The notes below the pieces were generated by a model. That model did not search any database. It had not been told where the DNA came from and saw nothing but the letters and a program-made list of their open reading frames with translations. DNA of 64,000 bases from Martinezella tropici (GTDB lineage Bacteria > Pseudomonadota > Alphaproteobacteria > Rhizobiales > Rhizobiaceae): NCBI GenBank assembly GCA_000799755.1, contig JUHI01000006.1:186001-250000 (forward strand), in the 5' to 3' direction. The position numbers and the translations under genes are program-made. Position 1 is the first letter of the stretch; every line of letters starts with the position of its first letter. This document shows, piece after piece, positions 1-9,085 of this stretch.

Positions 1-26
1 TCGAGTTCTGCCAGGCTGGCCTTCAT
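1..26 (-). CDS. 5' end of a gene leaving the window
   Basis: On the minus strand an ATG at position 26 is preceded by AGGGA about 8 bases upstream and opens a reading frame (MKASLAEL) that runs off the left edge. It would be divergent from the aldehyde dehydrogenase. Eight codons are too few to name a product, and the call rests only on the ribosome binding site and the divergent layout. Confidence 0.4.
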
Positions 27-120
27 TGCGCAATTTCCCTTATCAAGCTGTCAATTTTTGTCCTGCTAGATCGAACAAATAGCGCATCTTATCTTGGCCG
101 TGAAGACAAAGGAGACGCTC

Positions 121-1536
121 GTGCGCATCATCGATACCATCTACATCAACGGCAGCTTCGTTCAGCCTCACGGCAGGGAAGAAGCTCCGCTCTTCAACCC
201 GGCCACCGAACAACAGATCGGCATCGTACGTCTCGGTGACGAACAGGATGTCGACAATGCCGTCAGCGCCGCCAAGGCGGCATTTGCCGGCTTGTCGCAC
301 AGCTCGAAGGCCGACCGCATTGCCATACTGCAAAGCCTGCATGATGCCGTCGCCGCGCGCGCGTCGGATCTCACCGACGCCATGCGCGAGGAATATGGCG
401 CGCCGGCGCCCTTTATCGGTTTCTCGGTGCCACACGCCGCGACCAGCTTTCTCCAAATGGCGAAGACGCTGGAAGATTACGAATTCCGCCGCCGCATCGG
501 CCACGCGGAGATAGAAATGCGCCCGGCCGGGGTCGCTGCCGCCATCACGCCCTGGAACAGCAATTACGGCTTTATCTGCAACAAGCTTGCGACCGCCATC
601 GCCGCCGGCACGACCATGGTCATCAAGCCCTCCGAGATGAGCGCGATCCAGACGCAGGTCCTAACCGAATGCCTGCACGCTGCCGGCCTGCCGAATGGTA
701 TCTTCAACATCGTCAACGGTTACGGCCATGTGGTGGGTGCAGCCCTCAGCGCCCATCGCGATATTGCAAAGATCAGCTTCACCGGCTCGACGGCAACAGG
801 GCAGGCGATCCTTCAGGCCGCGTCGGCGACGTTGAAGCGCGTGACGCTCGAACTTGGCGGCAAGAGCCCGAACATCATTCTGGACGATGCCGATCTCGAT
901 GTCGTCATTCCGCAGGTACTCGGCGTCGGCCTTGCCAATAGCGGTCAGGCCTGCATCGCTGGCACCCGCATCCTTGCACCGGAAAAGCGCCTCGCTGAAA
1001 TCCACGAGAAATTAGAAAAAGCCATTGCGGCGCTGAAGGTCGGCGACGCCATCGATCCTGCCGTCAGCGTCGGCCCGATGGTCAGCCAGAAGCAATGGGA
1101 TCGCGTGCAGTCCTATATCCGCCTCGGCCAGGAGGAAGGCGCCCGGCTTGTTGTCGGCGGAGAAGGACGCCCGGACGGCGTCGATCACGGCTGGTTCGTT
1201 CGCCCGACGATCTTCTCCGGTGTCAACAACGACATGCGGATCGCACGCGAGGAAATCTTCGGACCGGTGCTGTGCGTCATCCCCTACCGCGATGATGCGC
1301 ACGCCCTCGAAATCGCCAATGACACTGTCTACGGCCTGCAGGCCTACATCTTCTCCTCCGATGTCGGCAGGGCAAAGCGGATGGCGGATCGCATCGAAGC
1401 AGGCCGCGTCGTCATCAATGGCGCGCCGCATGAACCGCTTGCCCCCTTCGGCGGCTTCAAGCAGTCCGGCGTCGGCCGCGAATTCGGCGTCTACGGTCTC
1501 GAATCATTTCTTGAGCCGCGCGCCGTGTTGAGCTGA
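121..1536 (+). CDS. Aldehyde dehydrogenase family protein (NAD(P)-dependent)
   Basis: The 471-residue protein has the usual aldehyde dehydrogenase length and layout. It has the WNSN nucleotide-site motif, the LELGGKSP motif with the general-base Glu, and the catalytic Cys in SGQACIAGTR. A C-terminal EEIFGPVL segment and the final PFGGFKQSG also fit. The family oxidises an aldehyde to a carboxylate with NAD(P). The substrate cannot be read from sequence, although the GFKQSG ending is common in catabolic, semialdehyde-type members. I chose the GTG at 121 because AAGGAG lies six bases before it. A TTG at 94 in the same frame has no such site. The gene stands alone, followed by a GC hairpin at 1548-1580. 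Confidence 0.88.
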   Translation: MRIIDTIYINGSFVQPHGREEAPLFNPATEQQIGIVRLGDEQDVDNAVSAAKAAFAGLSHSSKADRIAILQSLHDAVAARASDLTDAMREEYGAPAPFIGFSVPHAATSFLQMAKTLEDYEFRRRIGHAEIEMRPAGVAAAITPWNSNYGFICNKLATAIAAGTTMVIKPSEMSAIQTQVLTECLHAAGLPNGIFNIVNGYGHVVGAALSAHRDIAKISFTGSTATGQAILQAASATLKRVTLELGGKSPNIILDDADLDVVIPQVLGVGLANSGQACIAGTRILAPEKRLAEIHEKLEKAIAALKVGDAIDPAVSVGPMVSQKQWDRVQSYIRLGQEEGARLVVGGEGRPDGVDHGWFVRPTIFSGVNNDMRIAREEIFGPVLCVIPYRDDAHALEIANDTVYGLQAYIFSSDVGRAKRMADRIEAGRVVINGAPHEPLAPFGGFKQSGVGREFGVYGLESFLEPRAVLS

Positions 1537-1547
1537 TATCATCATAA

Positions 1548-1580
1548 GCCCCGGAGGATCTTCATAGGGTTGTCCGGGGC
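1548..1580 (+). terminator. Hairpin after the aldehyde dehydrogenase gene
   Basis: A perfect 8-bp stem (GCCCCGGA at 1548-1555 pairing with TCCGGGGC at 1573-1580) encloses a 17-base loop, 12 bases after the stop codon. No clear T-run follows, so it may be a weak or factor-assisted terminator. Confidence 0.5.
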
Positions 1581-1710
1581 ATGCTTGCGAACGCCGATGG
1601 CGGTTCTGCCATTCAGACCACCGGGCGATCCGGCACAGCCCGCGGCAGCCTTCAGGTTCTCGTTAGAATCATGCTCTACCTTTAGAACAATTCCAATCTA
1701 AGGAGAGCCG

Positions 1711-2205
1711 ATGCCTGCAAGATCCACCTATTCCGTTCCGCAACGCGTCCTGCACTGGCTTATGGCCGTACTCATCTTCTTCAATCTCCTGTTTCCCGAT
1801 GGCATGAATGCCTGGCGTCGTCTTGTGCGCCATGGGCAGACGCCGACGCCGGCCGACATCTCCAGCGCCAATATTCATGCCTATGCCGGGATCGCTATCC
1901 TGCTCCTGGCTATCGTTCGCCTTGGCTTGAGATTGGTGTACGATGTCCCCCCGCGCCCGGACGATCAGCCTGCGTTCCTGCATCACATTGCCAGCGCGAC
2001 ACACTTCCTGCTCTACGCGCTGATCTTCGCAATGCCGCTATCGGGAGTCGCAGCCTACTACCTCGGGATAGATCCTGCCGCCTTTGTCCATGCCGGCCCG
2101 ATCAAGATCCTGCTCTGGGCTGTGATCGTGCTTCATATATTCGGCGCCTTCGCACAGCACTTCTTCTTCAAGTCTGATGTACTGCGACGCATGACGATCG
2201 GTTAG
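1711..2205 (+). CDS. Cytochrome b561 family membrane protein
   Basis: This 164-residue integral membrane protein has four predicted hydrophobic helices (roughly residues 13-28, 48-68, 90-115 and 132-152). It has the His residues expected of the prokaryotic b561 group, in LHWLMA near the N-terminus, NIHAYAG, HHIASATHF and IVLHIFGAFAQHF. Members bind two haems b and carry electrons from the quinone pool, or act as superoxide oxidases. TAAGGAGAG lies eight bases before the ATG. The gene is monocistronic and convergent, 20 bases from the oxidase gene on the other strand. The family is clear from the His spacing, but the physiological partner is unknown. Confidence 0.82.
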   Translation: MPARSTYSVPQRVLHWLMAVLIFFNLLFPDGMNAWRRLVRHGQTPTPADISSANIHAYAGIAILLLAIVRLGLRLVYDVPPRPDDQPAFLHHIASATHFLLYALIFAMPLSGVAAYYLGIDPAAFVHAGPIKILLWAVIVLHIFGAFAQHFFFKSDVLRRMTIG

Positions 2206-2225
2206 CGCGCCCAAGAGATTGGCGA

Positions 2226-3371
2226 CTATGCCTGGCCGCCAAAGTGCTTTTCGAAGGAAAACAGCGCGGTCGGCAATGCGCTCCCGCCGTCAAGCGCCAG
2301 GTCCGCAAGGATTTCGCCGACAACACTGGTGAACTTAAAGCCGTGGCCGGAGCAGGCCGAGGACACCACCACATTCGGCTGTCCCGGTATGCTGTCGATG
2401 AGAAAATCCTCGCTCGGCAGCATGGTGTAACGGCAGGTCGTCGCCCGTACGCGGAACGAGGCTGCATTGGGCAGACGCTTGCGGGCAAAGCTGTCGAGCA
2501 GATCGGTGTCGGTGTCATTGACCGGTGGATTAGGCGCGGTGGGGTCGATCGGCTCCCGAAAATGCGCATGACGGCCGATTTTCACACCATCGATGCCGAT
2601 CGCCGGGAAGCCGAAATAGGAACCTTCAGCCCCTTCGTCGCGCAGGAAGCAGGGCATTCGTCGCGGTTCGGCGACAAAGCCGTCCTTTGGCTGATACCAG
2701 GCGACCACCTGCCGGATCGGCTGCGCATGTGCCTTCAATTGCGGCACAAGCTCGGCAATCCATGCGCCGGTTGCGACGATCACCTTGCGGGCGCGATATC
2801 GTCCCGTCGAGGAAACCACGGTTACACCCTTGTCGTCGGGTTCGATGGAGATCACACGCTCGCCGAAATGCAGGACCGCGCCATCTTCCGCGGCAAGCTT
2901 CAGATAACCCATGATCGCCGCTTCCGGGCGAACGTAACCGCCTTGCGGATCGAGCAGCCCGATCTCACCCTCCTCCAGTGCGAAGGCAGGAAAGCGGCGC
3001 TTCATGGCGTCCCGATCAAGGATCTCATGCGGCAGGCCGTGCAGGTCGCAGGAGGCGCGCGTGCCGCTGACGATCTTGCTGTCCGGTGCGCCGATCTGCA
3101 GAACGCCGGTCACCGTCAGGATCTCGGCGCGCAGCCTCTCCTCAAGCGAACGCCAGTTCTGATAGGCGCGCTTCAGCAGCGGCACATAGGACGGATCCTC
3201 GAAGTAACCGAGGCGGATCAGACGGCTATCGCCATGCGAGGAGCTGAGCGCATGGGCCGGGAAATGCGCCTCGATGCCGATCGCCTTTGCGCCGCGCGCC
3301 GCGGCGAAAGACAAGGCAGCACTGCCCATCGCGCCAAGCCCGATGACGGCAACGTCGAATTCCGCAGACAT
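2226..3371 (-). CDS. FAD-dependent amine oxidase of the SolA / monomeric sarcosine oxidase family
   Basis: The 381-residue protein opens with an FAD-binding VIGLGAMGSAA motif at residues 9-19. Near the C-terminus it carries TTCRYT, whose Cys matches the one that covalently anchors FAD in monomeric sarcosine oxidase and N-methyltryptophan oxidase. CSGHGFKF follows, also typical of this group. These enzymes oxidise N-methyl or cyclic secondary amino acids to imines, producing H2O2. The ATG at 3371 is used because the Rossmann motif follows directly; the longer frame upstream overlaps the lyase gene. It lies two bases after the lyase stop codon and is last in the transporter operon. This suggests it acts on the imported amino acid or on a product of it. 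The exact substrate is not determinable. Confidence 0.82.
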   Translation of the reverse strand: MSAEFDVAVIGLGAMGSAALSFAAARGAKAIGIEAHFPAHALSSSHGDSRLIRLGYFEDPSYVPLLKRAYQNWRSLEERLRAEILTVTGVLQIGAPDSKIVSGTRASCDLHGLPHEILDRDAMKRRFPAFALEEGEIGLLDPQGGYVRPEAAIMGYLKLAAEDGAVLHFGERVISIEPDDKGVTVVSSTGRYRARKVIVATGAWIAELVPQLKAHAQPIRQVVAWYQPKDGFVAEPRRMPCFLRDEGAEGSYFGFPAIGIDGVKIGRHAHFREPIDPTAPNPPVNDTDTDLLDSFARKRLPNAASFRVRATTCRYTMLPSEDFLIDSIPGQPNVVVSSACSGHGFKFTSVVGEILADLALDGGSALPTALFSFEKHFGGQA

Positions 3372-3373
3372 GT

Positions 3374-4879
3374 TTATGCTCCACTCTCGATTTCGGCGGG
3401 CGGCGCGAACCCCGCAATCATCGTCCGCAACGCTTCCATATCCGCATTCAAGGGACGATCGTCGCCATAGATCGGCAGGCACGAACGAACAGCAGCATAG
3501 ATGCGCCCGGTTCCCGGCGCCCTTGTGCCCTGCGAGACGAGAAAATCATGCGCCTGCGCCGCCGCCATCAGTTCGATCGCCAGGATATATTCCGCATTGT
3601 CGAGTATCGCGAGCAGCTTGTTCGCGGCAGCGGTCGGGTGCGCGAGAAAATCCTCCTGAAGACCGGAGGTCAGACCGCCGTCGAGCGATGCGGGCGCGGA
3701 CAAACGCCTGTTGTCGTTGCTCAAGGCGGCAGCCGTGTATTGCGCAATCATGAAGCCTGAATGGCTGCCGGCGTCGCTCGCAAGAAACGGCGGCAGGCCG
3801 CTGACCAGCGGATTGACAAGACGGTCCATGCGGCGCTCGCTCATCGCCGATATCTGGGCGATGGCGATCGCCAGACTATCCGCCGCCAGTCCAAGGGCCG
3901 GGGCCACGGCGTGCGCTTCGGAAGAGACGATCGGTTGCTCGGGAGTACCCGAAACGGCTGGGTTGTCCGTCACCGAAGCAAGTTCCTGATCGACGATGCG
4001 CGCCGTCTGTTCGAAGACATCCCAGGCCGCGCCGTGCGCGTGGGGCACCGACCGCAGGCTCAAGGCATCCTGCGTCCGCCGTCCAAGGGCGGCAGCGACG
4101 AGGCCGCTGCCGTTCAGACGATTGCGCAATCTGCGGCCAACCTTGGCGATGCCCGACGATGGGCGCAGCGCGAGCACGTTTTCATCGAAAGCCGCCATTT
4201 GGCAGCCCACGGCTTCGAGCGTCAGGGCGGCGATGGCATCGGCCCAATCCAGCAGACGCTCGGCGCGGGAAACGGCAAGCGCGGATAATCCGGTGGCGCA
4301 GGCCGTGCCGTTGACGAGGCTCAGTCCTTCCTTGGCGCCGAGCACCAGGGGGCTGAGGCCGATCGCTGCAAGCGCTGAGGCACCGCTCATCGACTTGCCC
4401 TTCACGACGGCCCTGCCCTCACCGATCAGGACGAGCGCCACGTGAGCGTTGTGCGTGAGGTAGCCGGCAGATCCCTTCGACGGGACCTCGGGAATGCAGT
4501 CATGTTCGAGGAATGCAGCCAGATGCCGGACAATCTCGGGCCGCACGCCGGAATGGCCATGAGCGAAATTGGCAATCTGCGCCGCTATGATCGAGCGCAC
4601 CTCACGGGCCGGCAACAGCACGCCGACACCGCAGGCATGGCTCAAGATGATGTTGCGCGACAGCCGGCTCTGCGAGTCACGGTCAACAACCGTATCGGAC
4701 AAGGCGCCGACACCGGTATTGACGCCATAGGCACGCGCGCCCGTTTCGACGATCCGCTCGACAATGCGGCTTGCCTGGGCAACACGCTCCCAGGCAGCCT
4801 GCGAGAGGGAAAGCGGTTCGCCACCACTAACGCGCGCGACATCGCGCCAGGATAGAGGCTTGTCGATGGTGACTGTCAT
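3374..4879 (-). CDS. Histidine ammonia-lyase homologue lacking the MIO-forming Ala-Ser-Gly triad
   Basis: The 501-residue protein aligns along its whole length with histidine ammonia-lyases. It keeps several active-site positions: Tyr51 in AYGVNTG, His81 in LSHACG, Asn190 in LVNGT, Gln270 and Arg276 in QDALSLR, and Glu409 in QED. In normal lyases GSVG is followed by ASG, which cyclises to the electrophilic MIO group. Here GSAG (136-139) runs straight into YLTHNAH, an exact three-residue gap. The Tyr of the DPYSLR motif is Leu273, and the Phe of the GNFH motif is not conserved. The gene therefore cannot be a conventional histidase. Its start overlaps the ATPase stop by four bases (ATGA), so it belongs to the uptake operon. 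It may eliminate a better leaving group than ammonia, as ergothionase does with trimethylamine, or it may be a non-catalytic paralogue. Confidence 0.85.
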   Translation of the reverse strand: MTVTIDKPLSWRDVARVSGGEPLSLSQAAWERVAQASRIVERIVETGARAYGVNTGVGALSDTVVDRDSQSRLSRNIILSHACGVGVLLPAREVRSIIAAQIANFAHGHSGVRPEIVRHLAAFLEHDCIPEVPSKGSAGYLTHNAHVALVLIGEGRAVVKGKSMSGASALAAIGLSPLVLGAKEGLSLVNGTACATGLSALAVSRAERLLDWADAIAALTLEAVGCQMAAFDENVLALRPSSGIAKVGRRLRNRLNGSGLVAAALGRRTQDALSLRSVPHAHGAAWDVFEQTARIVDQELASVTDNPAVSGTPEQPIVSSEAHAVAPALGLAADSLAIAIAQISAMSERRMDRLVNPLVSGLPPFLASDAGSHSGFMIAQYTAAALSNDNRRLSAPASLDGGLTSGLQEDFLAHPTAAANKLLAILDNAEYILAIELMAAAQAHDFLVSQGTRAPGTGRIYAAVRSCLPIYGDDRPLNADMEALRTMIAGFAPPAEIESGA

Positions 4880-5652
4880 TGTCCGTTTCCGAAATGGCCG
4901 ATGAACTGGCGGAAGGCCGGCGAGGCACCGCCACCGAACATTTCGTCCGGCGTGCCGCTGCTTTCCACGAGGCCTTCCTTCATGAAGACGACGCGGTTGG
5001 AAACGTTACGGGCAAAGCTCATCTCGTGAGTGACGACAAGCATCGTCGTGCCTTCTTCGGCAAGCGAACGCATGACGCGCAGCACTTCGCCGACAAGCTC
5101 CGGATCGAGCGCCGACGTCGGCTCGTCGAACAGCATGAGCTTCGGCTTCATGGCAAGCGCGCGGGCGATTGCCGCGCGTTGCTGCTGACCGCCGGAGAGA
5201 TGGGCTGGATAGGCATGGCGCTTGTCGGCAATCCCGACCTTCTCCAGAAGCGCTTCTGCCTCGGCGATGCATTCGGCGCGCGGCCGCTTCAGGACATGCA
5301 CCGGTCCCTCGATAATGTTTTGCAGGATGGTCATATGGGACCAGAGATTGAAGCTCTGGAACACCATACCGAGTTCCGAGCGGATATGATCCACCTGCTT
5401 GTGGCTTGCCGGATAGCTGCGACCGTTCTTGTGGATCATGCGGATCTGCTCGCCATCCACCCAGATCTCGCCATCCGTGGCAATTTCGAGGAGGTTGATA
5501 CAGCGAAGGAAGGTCGATTTGCCCGAGCCGGAAGCACCGAGCAGCGAAATCACATCGCCGTCCTGGGCATCGAGGGAAATGCCGCGCAAGACTTCATGGT
5601 TGCCGAAGCTCTTGCGGATGTTGCGGACGGAAAGTCGGGTGACACCTGGCAT
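4876..5652 (-). CDS. Polar amino acid ABC transporter ATP-binding protein (HisP/GlnQ/OccP type)
   Basis: The 258-residue ATPase has Walker [10 protein letters not shown] near residue 37, a LSGGQQQR signature, Walker [13 protein letters not shown] and an H-loop in VVTHEMSFA. An insert after Walker A ([20 protein letters not shown]) is typical of the HisP/OccP subgroup, which moves basic or polar amino acids and opines. It energises the two permeases encoded just upstream in the transcript. It overlaps the start of the lyase gene by four bases, which implies translational coupling. Confidence 0.92.
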   Translation of the reverse strand: MPGVTRLSVRNIRKSFGNHEVLRGISLDAQDGDVISLLGASGSGKSTFLRCINLLEIATDGEIWVDGEQIRMIHKNGRSYPASHKQVDHIRSELGMVFQSFNLWSHMTILQNIIEGPVHVLKRPRAECIAEAEALLEKVGIADKRHAYPAHLSGGQQQRAAIARALAMKPKLMLFDEPTSALDPELVGEVLRVMRSLAEEGTTMLVVTHEMSFARNVSNRVVFMKEGLVESSGTPDEMFGGGASPAFRQFIGHFGNGQ

Positions 5653-5674
5653 GATTTGCCTGCTCCAGTAAGCT

Positions 5675-6379
5675 TTAGGCCTTCAGCGCCGGCGGAACGG
5701 CACGGCGATGGCGGGACAAGGAATATTCCAGCAGAGCCATGGCCTGCAGAATGACGAAATTCAGCACGAGGTAAATGATCGCGGCGCAGATGAAGACTTC
5801 CATCGTGCGATAGGTCTGCGAGATCAGACGCTGGGCAACGCCCGTAACCTCCCAGACCGTGACGAGGCTCGCAAGCGCCGTCGACTTCATCATCAGCACG
5901 ATCTCGGTCGAATAGGCCGGCAGCGCGTGGCGGAAGGCGATCGGCGCAATGATACGGCGAACGAGCAGGAAACGTGACATGCCGATGGATCGCGCTGCCT
6001 CGATCTCCTTCGGCGAAACGGCGCGGATGCCGCCACGGAAGATTTCGGCAGAATAGCCGGCGGTGCAAAGCGCCAGCGACAGGATCGCGCAGACCACTGG
6101 CTCGCGCAGGAACGGCCAGAGGAACGAGTAGCGAATGATGGAGAACTGCGCCAGCCCGTAAAAGACCAGGAACATTTGGATCAGCAGCGGCGAACCGCGG
6201 AACACGAAGATGTAGCCCTTGGCAAAGCCGGACAGGATCGGGTTGCCGCTGACGCGCATGGCGACGATGACGAGCGCCAGAAGGCCGCCGAAGAAGATCG
6301 ACAGGAAGAAAAGCAGAAGCGTCATTGGCACTGCCTTCAGCAGCGTGACCATCGTGCTCGAAAGGAAATCGAAATCCAT
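5675..6379 (-). CDS. Polar amino acid ABC transporter permease (HisM/OccM type)
   Basis: This 234-residue inner-membrane permease has about five helices and the EAA loop characteristic of the family ([14 protein letters not shown] followed by [14 protein letters not shown]). It should pair with the permease at 6390-7115 and the ATPase at 4876-5652. GAGGAGGAAG lies directly before its ATG. The gene sits 10 bases after the other permease in the same transcript and uses similar codons. Confidence 0.92.
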   Translation of the reverse strand: MDFDFLSSTMVTLLKAVPMTLLLFFLSIFFGGLLALVIVAMRVSGNPILSGFAKGYIFVFRGSPLLIQMFLVFYGLAQFSIIRYSFLWPFLREPVVCAILSLALCTAGYSAEIFRGGIRAVSPKEIEAARSIGMSRFLLVRRIIAPIAFRHALPAYSTEIVLMMKSTALASLVTVWEVTGVAQRLISQTYRTMEVFICAAIIYLVLNFVILQAMALLEYSLSRHRRAVPPALKA

Positions 6380-6389
6380 GTCTTCCTCC

Positions 6390-7115
6390 TCAGGCCTGGC
6401 CGATCGTCGCAGCCGGCATGCTGCGATTGGCGCGACGTTCGGCCCTGTTGAAGATGCGATCCGACAGGCTGGTCAGGATGAGATAGAGAATGCCGCCGGC
6501 GATGAAGAAGAGGAAATACTGGCGCGTGGAACCCGCCGCTACCTGGCTGGTGCGCATCAGTTCGGCAAGACCGGTGACCGAGATCAACGCGGAATCCTTG
6601 AGGCTCAGCTGCCAGACATTGCCAAGGCCAGGAATGGCGTAGCGTATGACCTGCGGAATGATGATGCGCCGCAGGCGCAAGCCGCGATGCATGCCGATAG
6701 CCGAAGCCGCCTCAAGTTCGCCCTTGGAAATGGCAAGATAGGCGCCGCGGAAGACCTCCGCCTGATAGGCGCCGGAAATGATGCCGACGGCGAGCGCACC
6801 TGCTGCAAAGGATGGCAGGCCGAGGAAGCCGTCATAACCAAACCACTTGCCAATCGATGTCACCGCCGACGAGCCGCCGAAATAGATCAGATAGATGATC
6901 AGAAGCTCGGGAACGCCGCGGAAGATGGTGGTGTAGATATTGCCGAGTGTTTTCAGCACCAGGCTTCCGGAAAGTTTCGCGAAAGCAATGATCGCGCCCA
7001 GCACGGCCCCGATGGCCAAGGCGCTCGCGGTGACGGCAAGCGTCATCAAGGTGGCGACGAGCAGCAGCGCACCCCACCCGTTCGAGCCGAAGCCCAGCAG
7101 TTGCAAGCTTGCCAT
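6390..7115 (-). CDS. Polar amino acid ABC transporter permease (HisQ/OccQ type)
   Basis: The 241-residue membrane protein has five hydrophobic helices and the EAA loop (SKGELEAASAIGMH, then RRIIIPQVIRYAIPGLGN). It is the second half of the permease heterodimer. The ATG at 7115 is preferred over an in-frame ATG at 7145 because AGGGA lies eight bases upstream, and the hydrophobic N-terminus of this subfamily starts there. A GC-rich hairpin (7163-7188) separates it from the binding-protein gene, so its expression is probably lower than that of the binding protein. Confidence 0.92.
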   Translation of the reverse strand: MASLQLLGFGSNGWGALLLVATLMTLAVTASALAIGAVLGAIIAFAKLSGSLVLKTLGNIYTTIFRGVPELLIIYLIYFGGSSAVTSIGKWFGYDGFLGLPSFAAGALAVGIISGAYQAEVFRGAYLAISKGELEAASAIGMHRGLRLRRIIIPQVIRYAIPGLGNVWQLSLKDSALISVTGLAELMRTSQVAAGSTRQYFLFFIAGGILYLILTSLSDRIFNRAERRANRSMPAATIGQA

Positions 7116-7162
7116 AGATCCAATCCCTGTCTGTGGCAGTTTCAAGCGTCAGGATATCATGC

Positions 7163-7188
7163 GGTCCCCGGCCGCAAAGCCGGAGACC
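7163..7188 (-). terminator. Intercistronic hairpin between binding-protein and permease genes
   Basis: Ten base pairs including one G-U pair (7163-7172 with 7179-7188) enclose a six-base loop, in the 101-base gap after the binding-protein stop. Such hairpins stabilise the upstream message or partly terminate, giving excess binding protein over permease. Confidence 0.6.
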
Positions 7189-7216
7189 GATAGTAAGGGC
7201 CCGAAGGCCGCTCCTA

Positions 7217-8056
7217 TCATTGCGGGCTGACGTCGACCTTGAACCACTTCATCGACAGGGTCTTGACGGTACCATCGGCAAGCGCCGACTTGATCGCTTC
7301 GTTGAACTTGTCGCGCAGATCGGTGTCAGCCTTGCGGACGCCGAGACCTTCGCCCTCGCCCCAGATGGAGCCGACGATTTCCGGGCCGGTGAAGGCAAGC
7401 GTGTCGTTTGCACTGGCGAAAGTATTGCTGAAGTACACGGCATCGTCGAAGCCGAGATCGATACGGCCATTCTGCAAGTCGAGATCGCGGTCTGCGCCGG
7501 TCTTGTACTCGCGGATCGTGGCGACCGAACCGAAATTGTCATAAATGAATTTCGCATAGATCGTCGCGGCCTGAATGCCGATGGTCTTGCCCTTGAAGGC
7601 CTCTTTCAGAGCGTCGACTTCTTTGACACCGGTCTGGCCGGGAGTCATCTTGATCGTGGCGCCGGTGCCGGCGGCATTGGCGAGCGGGCTATCCTTGGCG
7701 GTTGCGAAGGCAGCAGGCGTAGCAGCGTAAGGGATGGTGAAGCCTATGACTTGCTTGCGCTCATCGGTAATCGACAGCGCATCCATGATCACATCGAACT
7801 TGCCGGCGTTGAGAGCCGGGATCATGCCGTCCCAGTCGGAAGCGACGAGCTTGCAGTCGATCTTGGCGCGCTCGCACAGAACCTTGGCGAGTTCCGGCTC
7901 GAAGCCGCCGAGCGTACCGTCGGCATTCGTCATGTTCCAGGGGGCGTAGGCACCTTCCAGGGTGATTGTCGCCGTCTTCCAGTCCTTGGCAACTGCCGGA
8001 GCCGCAAGAGCGGCCGCAGCCATGACGCCTGACAAGAGAATTGCACTGAATTTCAT
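7217..8056 (-). CDS. Periplasmic amino acid-binding protein (SBP family 3)
   Basis: The 279-residue protein begins with a signal peptide (MKFSAILLSGVMAAAALAAP, cleavage near AVAKD). The family-3 signatures follow: EGAYAPWNM near the mature N-terminus, GFEPELAKVLCER, and DVIMDALSITDERKQVI. Such proteins deliver polar or basic amino acids to HisQMP-type permeases. It is the first gene of the operon, with AGAGGAGC before its ATG, and is divergent from the HutC-like regulator. The ligand is probably histidine-like or a modified amino acid, judged by the downstream lyase homologue. That is inference. Confidence 0.9.
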   Translation of the reverse strand: MKFSAILLSGVMAAAALAAPAVAKDWKTATITLEGAYAPWNMTNADGTLGGFEPELAKVLCERAKIDCKLVASDWDGMIPALNAGKFDVIMDALSITDERKQVIGFTIPYAATPAAFATAKDSPLANAAGTGATIKMTPGQTGVKEVDALKEAFKGKTIGIQAATIYAKFIYDNFGSVATIREYKTGADRDLDLQNGRIDLGFDDAVYFSNTFASANDTLAFTGPEIVGSIWGEGEGLGVRKADTDLRDKFNEAIKSALADGTVKTLSMKWFKVDVSPQ

Positions 8057-8163
8057 CGTGTAGAGCTCCTCTGAGGTTAAAGTAGGCCTTGCAGCACTTC
8101 CTACCGATCTTCGCCGGCTTGCCCGCTATCCCAACTAATTTTTAGGATTGATTGCGAGGTTGT

Positions 8164-8177
8164 ATAGGGTACCATAT
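8164..8177. promoter_or_regulatory. Candidate GntR/HutC operator in the divergent promoter
   Basis: An imperfect palindrome, ATA-g-GGTACC-a-TAT, lies in the AT-rich 193-base gap between the binding-protein gene and the regulator gene. HutC-type regulators bind short palindromes rich in TATA-like half sites in this position. The site is a guess from symmetry and location. Confidence 0.35.
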
Positions 8178-8249
8178 GAGATAATTTATGATATGCAAGT
8201 GGGAAAGTTGTTTTCGAAGCAGATTCACCCGGTGCAAAGGGAATAGGCA

Positions 8250-9005
8250 ATGAAGCGTTCCGGCGAGATGAGACGCGAACTGGCGGAAAACGATGCCGCG
8301 CCCCTTTATGCCGGCGTCAAGCAGATGATACTCGATCGCATTCATAGCGGTGAGTGGCCTCCAAAATATCGCGTTCCATCCGAAAACGAATTGGTGGTCG
8401 AGCTTGGCGTCAGCAAGATGACGGCCAATCGCGCCCTGCGTGAACTGGCCAGTGAGGGTGAGCTTGTCCGCATCCAGGGCGTCGGCTCCTTCGTCGCCGA
8501 GCGCAAAGGCGCATCGGCCCTGTTCGAGGTCCGCAACATTGCCGAGGAAATCGCCGAACGCGGCCATTCCCACCAGGCAAAGGTGATCGTGCTGGCGCGG
8601 GAAGCCGCATCACCCGACGTTGCCGACGCATTGGAACTCGATATCGGATCGCCGGTTTTCCATTCGCTGATCGTCCATAGCGAGAACGGCGTGCCCGTAC
8701 AGATCGAGGACCGGCATGTTCACCCGGACGCCGCACCCGACTATCTGCAGCAGGATTTCACCGACATGACGCCGAACGCCTATCTTTCGTCCGTCGCCCC
8801 CTTGAGCGGCTCGGAACATGTGGTCGAGGCCATCATGCCGCAGGCCTGGGAGTGCAAGCTGCTGACGATCCTGAAGACCGAGCCCTGCCTGACGATCAGG
8901 AGGCGCACGTGGTCGGCGCGCGGCGTCGTTTCGACCGCAAGGCTGGTTTATCCCGGACATCGCTATCGACTGGAGAGCCAGAGCGGCAAGCCCGCGGATC
9001 GGTAA
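8250..9005 (+). CDS. GntR family regulator, HutC subfamily (UTRA domain)
   Basis: The 251-residue protein has an N-terminal winged helix (about residues 14-80) with the GntR pattern RVPSENELVVELGVSKMTANRALREL. A UTRA ligand-binding domain (about 95-240) follows. HutC proteins repress histidine-utilisation genes and are released by urocanate. This copy is divergent from the amino acid uptake/lyase/oxidase operon and is the obvious regulator of it. The inducer may not be urocanate, because the lyase in the operon lacks the MIO triad. The start has AAGGGA about nine bases upstream. Confidence 0.87.
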   Translation: MKRSGEMRRELAENDAAPLYAGVKQMILDRIHSGEWPPKYRVPSENELVVELGVSKMTANRALRELASEGELVRIQGVGSFVAERKGASALFEVRNIAEEIAERGHSHQAKVIVLAREAASPDVADALELDIGSPVFHSLIVHSENGVPVQIEDRHVHPDAAPDYLQQDFTDMTPNAYLSSVAPLSGSEHVVEAIMPQAWECKLLTILKTEPCLTIRRRTWSARGVVSTARLVYPGHRYRLESQSGKPADR

Positions 9006-9085
9006 GTTGTATATGGAAGAAAAGCATACTGCTCTTCTGTCATTCGCAACGGCACGCCCGTTTCGCCACGTTTCGTCTGCGGCAA

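Noticed and set aside
43..504. Long open frames on the opposite strand of the aldehyde dehydrogenase and many other genes
   Set aside because: They are mirror frames typical of high-GC coding DNA and carry no family motifs or ribosome sites.
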